In this document: one piece after another, positions 32,440-36,086 of the stretch
Layout: the number at the start of each line of letters is the position of its first letter
Numbering within the stretch: position 1 is the stretch's first letter
Source of the DNA: MGBC113645 sp036308445
GTDB lineage: Bacteria; Bacillota_I; Bacilli_A; Erysipelotrichales; Coprobacillaceae
Direction: 5' to 3'
Length of the DNA: 36,086 nt
NCBI GenBank assembly: GCA_036308445.1
Contig: JAXJVS010000076.1
Location: forward strand, 1 to 36,086
Position numbers and translations under genes: made by a program
Notes under the pieces: model-generated
What the model was told of the DNA's origin: nothing
Database searches by the model: none
What the model saw: the letters and a program-made list of their open reading frames with translations, nothing else

Positions 32440-33129
32440 ATGGACAAAAACAAACAAATGTTTAAGATTGCCTTAACATCAAGATATCATAGTGATAATA
32501 GTTTTTATTTTATTAGGAAATCATACATAGATTGGCTTAGTCAAGACTTTATTATTCAGCCAGTTTTACCTAGAAAAAATAAAAATTATGATGATATTGT
32601 TAGTGAATGTGATTTATTAATGATTATTGGTGGCGATGATGTTCACCCTTCATTATATGACCAAACACTACATTTTTATACACATTTAGAAGATAAAAAT
32701 ATTGAACAGATGGATTTTGATTTATTAAAAGCTTTTTACAACAAAAATAAACCTATTATTGGTATTTGTAGAGGTATACAAGTCATCAATGTATATTTTA
32801 GAGGAGACTTAATACAACACATGGATGATTATCATACTACTATTAAACATAAAAAAGATATTCATCGTGTAATCATAGATAATACGACTCAATTAGGAAA
32901 ATATTTTCCTGCATCATTAGTTGTTAACTCTTTTCATCATCAATGCGTTAAAAATATTGCTCCTATGTTTTTTATTAGTGCTATCAGTGAGGATGGTTTT
33001 ATTGAAGCTATTGAATATAAAAATATAGTTGGAGTTCAATGGCATCCAGAAAAAATGGATGAAACTCATAAACAAAGTTTCATCCATCTTATTAAGGATC
33101 TTATTTTAAAGGATAATCATAAGCTCTAG
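32440..33129 (+). CDS. class I glutamine amidotransferase-like hydrolase, peptidase C26 (gamma-glutamyl-GABA hydrolase type)
   Basis: A 229-residue cytoplasmic enzyme of the PuuD-like C26 family. The nucleophile is the Cys in GICRGIQ (about 110), and the His/Glu pair is in GVQWHPE near residue 207. IGGDDVHPSLY forms the oxyanion side; NSFHHQ is also typical. Relatives cleave gamma-glutamyl amide bonds, for example gamma-glutamyl-GABA or poly-gamma-glutamate fragments. The ATG follows AGGAGAG. Its last 29 bases overlap, tail to tail, the convergent DUF4125 gene. Confidence 0.88.
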   Translation: MDKNKQMFKIALTSRYHSDNSFYFIRKSYIDWLSQDFIIQPVLPRKNKNYDDIVSECDLLMIIGGDDVHPSLYDQTLHFYTHLEDKNIEQMDFDLLKAFYNKNKPIIGICRGIQVINVYFRGDLIQHMDDYHTTIKHKKDIHRVIIDNTTQLGKYFPASLVVNSFHHQCVKNIAPMFFISAISEDGFIEAIEYKNIVGVQWHPEKMDETHKQSFIHLIKDLILKDNHKL

Positions 33130-33673
33130 CTGTATTCTCTAATATTTTAATAATCATATTTTCTTTTTTTCTAACCATGTCTAATATCATCTGACCATAT
33201 AAATAGAGTGTATGAGGTGAATATGTAGAAAGTTCACCTCTTAAATAAGTTTCAAAAGAAGTATTTTCTATATCGTCTTCATAAGAATAAGTATATCTAG
33301 CTAAGCTAGCAATCTGTGGATACTTCTCATTAACTTCTTCACGCATAGTCACTTCAATCGCAACTATACTCTCTATAAGTTTTTTTTGGTCTTCATCCAT
33401 TTCAACTAAATATTTTTTTATTTTATTATAATTTAATGGATCATTAGATTCCATCATTCTTGCATACTTTTCTTCAACAGGATTTCGCCCAATATTTTTA
33501 TAATACTTTAAATCATTGAGATAAGATTCTAGTACATCCTGATAAAAAACTTTAAACTGAGCAGTTCTTTGAATATTAAAAGTTTCAAAATCATCCTGAC
33601 AGCTAGCTCTACCACCAATATTTTGGACTTTTTGAAAAAATTCCCATTCTCTTTCAATAATTTCTTTAATCAT
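33101..33673 (-). CDS. DUF4125 family protein
   Basis: A 190-residue soluble helical protein with the DUF4125 hallmark EWEFFQKVQNIGGRASCQDD (9-28), then GRNPVEEKYARMMES and LARYTYS. The function of the family is unknown. It starts 17 bases after the TPR-DUF4037 gene, with GGAGAGGAGG upstream. I recognise DUF4125 and DUF4037 as recurrent neighbours, so they are likely to act together. Confidence 0.85.
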   Translation of the reverse strand: MIKEIIEREWEFFQKVQNIGGRASCQDDFETFNIQRTAQFKVFYQDVLESYLNDLKYYKNIGRNPVEEKYARMMESNDPLNYNKIKKYLVEMDEDQKKLIESIVAIEVTMREEVNEKYPQIASLARYTYSYEDDIENTSFETYLRGELSTYSPHTLYLYGQMILDMVRKKENMIIKILENTARAYDYPLK

Positions 33674-33690
33674 CTTATTCCTCCTCTCCT

Positions 33691-35430
33691 TTAACTACTT
33701 CTTATATCATTATCTTGAATATGACTGTTGACAATCATAACATGATTTTCTAGAAAATCATCAAAGCTATCTGTAAGATTCTGATTTCTTAGTTCATAAA
33801 TAATCTTTTGGCATATTCTTTCTATTAAAATGACTTTTTTATCATTATAGTTAATACCTGTAACATCTTTACTCCAAACTTCTTTTTGACTAGGCAATAA
33901 TACTAATTCTTCTAATAATTCTTTTACATCTGATAATTTATAACTATCTTTTAATCCTTTAAAACTCCATTTATAATATGGTTTATACTTTTTATTTAAT
34001 AAATAGATACAAGATAAGGTTTGATCTACAAATTCATTAAGTGCTAAACTTGCTGCAACTTCATCTTTTCTTCTCATGCATCTAGCATAATTATATTGTC
34101 CTGATTGCGCTATTTTCGCAATTGAATTTGCGATATGTTTTATTCTTATATCTTCTGGATAATATTCTAATATATCTCTTATCTTAGTCACTTCACCTAA
34201 ATAATCATCAAAAATAACACCATTAGTACAATTCAACAATGCTTTCTCATCCATTAATAACCAATCATTCAAATGGTTAGGAATCTTAGAAATAAACTGT
34301 CCAAAGAATTGTTCTATTGAATAAACGCCAACACGCATTTTTCCATGATTTGACTCTATTCTTTTCATTCCCATAAACTCTTTTGGTAGTAAATCATATT
34401 CCTTTTGAATACTTTCTCCAATTAATCTATAGATTTCAAACGGTAATAAAACTACAAATCCTGGTCCAAAATCATGATCTACTGATATATCATCATCATA
34501 ACCTAAACAATCGGAACCATAACCAAATAAGCCAATAGCCATATAAGATAAAAATTGAGGAAACTTCTCTGCTAACATTTTTTTACCATGCTTTAAATAA
34601 TATTGATAACATAATTCTAAACCTTTAATATGATTATTCTTGTATTCCTCAATAACCCTATCTTTATTTTCTTGAACAATATAGTATTCCTTGCTTTTAC
34701 CATAATTCTTTTCTATTCCATCCAATACTTCATCATATAAATCTATAGCCTTAGAATACTCTTTATCATGATATAAGCTCTCAGCCTTTAAAGATAAAGC
34801 AGCATAATAATGGGGATCATTTACACCAAAAATTTTAAATAAAGCTATAGCTTTATTTAAACATTTCTTTGCTTCATCCTGATTATTAACTGCATTATAC
34901 ATAGCTGATAAATTAGTGTAGGTTATTGCTTGTTCAACTTCACAATTTTTAATCTTCTCAATAATTGATAAAGCTTTTAATTCATAATCAATTGCTTGTT
35001 CATATTCACCAGTCTCTTGATATAATAAACTGACATTATTATAGAAGCTTGCATATCTTTCATCATTTGGATTTAAATGTTCTGAATAAATTTGTTCACA
35101 TTTCTTATACATCATTAAAGAATATGAATATTGTCCTTGTACTCTATATAAAGTCGCTATATTAAGATATGTTGTAGCAGCAGCAATACTATCTTCTAAA
35201 CCATGATGAGTTAATATCTTGATAGCTTGTATAGCCATCTTATTTCCTAATTCAAATTGTGATGTGACACGATAATATCCCATTAATTCACTAAGCAAAA
35301 ATAGAACTTTATCATCTCTATTTTGACTCATCGCTTCAGTTAATTGTTCTTTTAAAAAATGATATGCTTTTTCATTTTCATTATGACTATATAAACTATC
35401 CAACATCTCTTCTATTTCTTTTATTTCCAT
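33691..35430 (-). CDS. TPR repeat protein with C-terminal DUF4037 (nucleotidyltransferase-like) domain
   Basis: A 579-residue soluble protein. Residues about 40-245 are five or six tetratricopeptide repeats (e.g. ASFYNNVSLLYQETGEYEQA and AITYTNLSAMYNAVNNQDEA). From about 270 comes the DUF4037 region, with a nucleotidyltransferase-like core GSDCLGYDDDISVDHDFG (305-322) in which GS and several Asp residues are placed as in metal-dependent nucleotide transferases, then WLLMDEKALL and YYKWSFKGL. Substrate unknown. Start 35430 follows GAGGTGG; the longer frame to 35490 would overlap the phosphoesterase gene. Confidence 0.82.
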   Translation of the reverse strand: MEIKEIEEMLDSLYSHNENEKAYHFLKEQLTEAMSQNRDDKVLFLLSELMGYYRVTSQFELGNKMAIQAIKILTHHGLEDSIAAATTYLNIATLYRVQGQYSYSLMMYKKCEQIYSEHLNPNDERYASFYNNVSLLYQETGEYEQAIDYELKALSIIEKIKNCEVEQAITYTNLSAMYNAVNNQDEAKKCLNKAIALFKIFGVNDPHYYAALSLKAESLYHDKEYSKAIDLYDEVLDGIEKNYGKSKEYYIVQENKDRVIEEYKNNHIKGLELCYQYYLKHGKKMLAEKFPQFLSYMAIGLFGYGSDCLGYDDDISVDHDFGPGFVVLLPFEIYRLIGESIQKEYDLLPKEFMGMKRIESNHGKMRVGVYSIEQFFGQFISKIPNHLNDWLLMDEKALLNCTNGVIFDDYLGEVTKIRDILEYYPEDIRIKHIANSIAKIAQSGQYNYARCMRRKDEVAASLALNEFVDQTLSCIYLLNKKYKPYYKWSFKGLKDSYKLSDVKELLEELVLLPSQKEVWSKDVTGINYNDKKVILIERICQKIIYELRNQNLTDSFDDFLENHVMIVNSHIQDNDIRSS

Positions 35431-35460
35431 ATAAACCACCTCATATATATATTTTATCTC

Positions 35461-35491
35461 AAAACATAAAAGATGTACATTAAAGTACATC
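35461..35491 (-). terminator. terminator after the metallophosphoesterase gene
   Basis: Minus strand: GATGTAC, loop TTTAAT, GTACATC then TTTTATGTTTTG. The stem overlaps the stop codon of the gene. Confidence 0.75.
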
Positions 35492-36086
35492 CTTTTTTAC
35501 ATACCATTCTTCTAATGTATCTAAACATAATACAGCTAATGAACTACCAAAAACACAACCACAATCAATACCTATATGATTATTTTTATGAATTATTTTA
35601 TTCATAGTTGGTTTATGTCCATGAATAACATATTTATCTTCATAATATTTTTGATTATAATCTGGAGCTTTAAATATAATCTCTGATAATTCATAATCAT
35701 CAATATTCTTCTTATTATTAAAAGGTTCTAAACCAGCATGAACTAATAGATAATCTTTACCATTAACATTAACTTCCTCATATAATGAAAATTCTGATAA
35801 ATAATCTAATATATCTTCTTTCTCTTCTAATGATAGTTTTCTAAATTCTTCTATAGTTTTATATCCACCATCAAGACACCAATTCATATAATTCATCATA
35901 TCATCTTCACTTAAATAATCTTCTATATTACTATCATCTATTTCTACACATAACTTCTTTAGTACTATTATAGCCATATATTCATGATTACCAATAATAG
36001 GAATAATATTAGAATACATCATCATATGTTGTAGGACTTTTATAGAATATGGACCACGATCTATAACATCTCCTAATACATATAAA
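35480..36086 (-). CDS. calcineurin-like metallophosphoesterase (5' end outside the window)
   Basis: The frame is open to the right edge, so the true start lies beyond the window; an internal ATG at 36025 would cut off motif I-II. The visible part has the metal motifs LGDVIDRGPYS (within the 20 codons before that ATG), IIGNHEYM, LLVHAGLEPF and IHGHKPT, then GIDCGCVFG near the end. This set matches the PPP-like bacterial phosphoesterases (PrpE/ApaH-like, diadenosine tetraphosphatase or protein phosphatase). The substrate is not readable. Confidence 0.88.
   Translation of the reverse strand, partial: LYVLGDVIDRGPYSIKVLQHMMMYSNIIPIIGNHEYMAIIVLKKLCVEIDDSNIEDYLSEDDMMNYMNWCLDGGYKTIEEFRKLSLEEKEDILDYLSEFSLYEEVNVNGKDYLLVHAGLEPFNNKKNIDDYELSEIIFKAPDYNQKYYEDKYVIHGHKPTMNKIIHKNNHIGIDCGCVFGSSLAVLCLDTLEEWYVKKDVL

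Noticed and set aside
1..36086. CRISPR arrays, prophage genes, intact insertion sequences, rRNA or riboswitches
   Set aside because: I looked for regular direct repeats, phage-type genes, intact transposases and conserved leader structures and saw none; the IS66 relic is the only mobile-element trace.

Overview
The window is AT-rich DNA from a low-GC Gram-positive bacterium. TGA is used as an ordinary stop and most genes have GGAGG or AGGTG ribosome sites. A compact Rnf complex, ATP-type PEP carboxykinase, LCP-type wall assembly and a Dlt-like cassette fit a fermentative gut Firmicute of the Erysipelotrichia/Coprobacillaceae kind; that placement is an inference from gene content. About 34 protein genes, one tRNA and one transposase relic are supported. 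Neither edge is a gene boundary: a possible gene end lies at 1-62, and a phosphoesterase runs off the right edge.

Left part (1-12990): a four-gene ABC exporter operon, a HAD phosphatase, an alpha/beta hydrolase, a flavin reductase-like protein, a DUF421 membrane protein, an LCP wall enzyme coupled to a DUF3783 protein, a Cu/Zn-SOD-like protein paired with a DUF305-like protein, an M20 amidohydrolase, tRNA-Leu(CAA), DNA-3-methyladenine glycosylase I, an RsmB/NOP rRNA methyltransferase and an HD protein.

Middle (13030-21034): pckA has a strong cre (CcpA) site in its promoter. A gene-poor stretch of about 730 bases follows, holding a broken IS66-type tnpA. Next is a tight six-gene minus-strand cassette: Asp/Glu-type racemase, DltA-like adenylating enzyme, carrier protein, MBOAT acyltransferase, SGNH-fold protein with Cys at the nucleophile position, and a lipoprotein. 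It has the plan of a dlt operon (activate an amino acid, load a carrier, move it across the membrane onto a surface polymer), but the racemase, the changed A-domain pocket and the Cys suggest a different substrate or chemistry.

Right part (21225-36086): an STE24-type M48 protease, then the Rnf operon in the order C-D-G-E-A-small Cys-rich membrane protein-B. RnfD carries two extra FMN-binding-like domains and RnfB is reduced to its first iron-sulfur domain. Then come a polysaccharide deacetylase, a TrmA/RlmD-family protein that has lost its catalytic residues, a YihY/BrkB protein, a CNNM/CorC-type CBS protein, a class I amidotransferase-like hydrolase (C26), a DUF4125/TPR-DUF4037 pair and the partial phosphoesterase.

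The most promising novel biology is the Dlt-like cassette and the remodelled Rnf complex with its candidate iron-sulfur helper protein.
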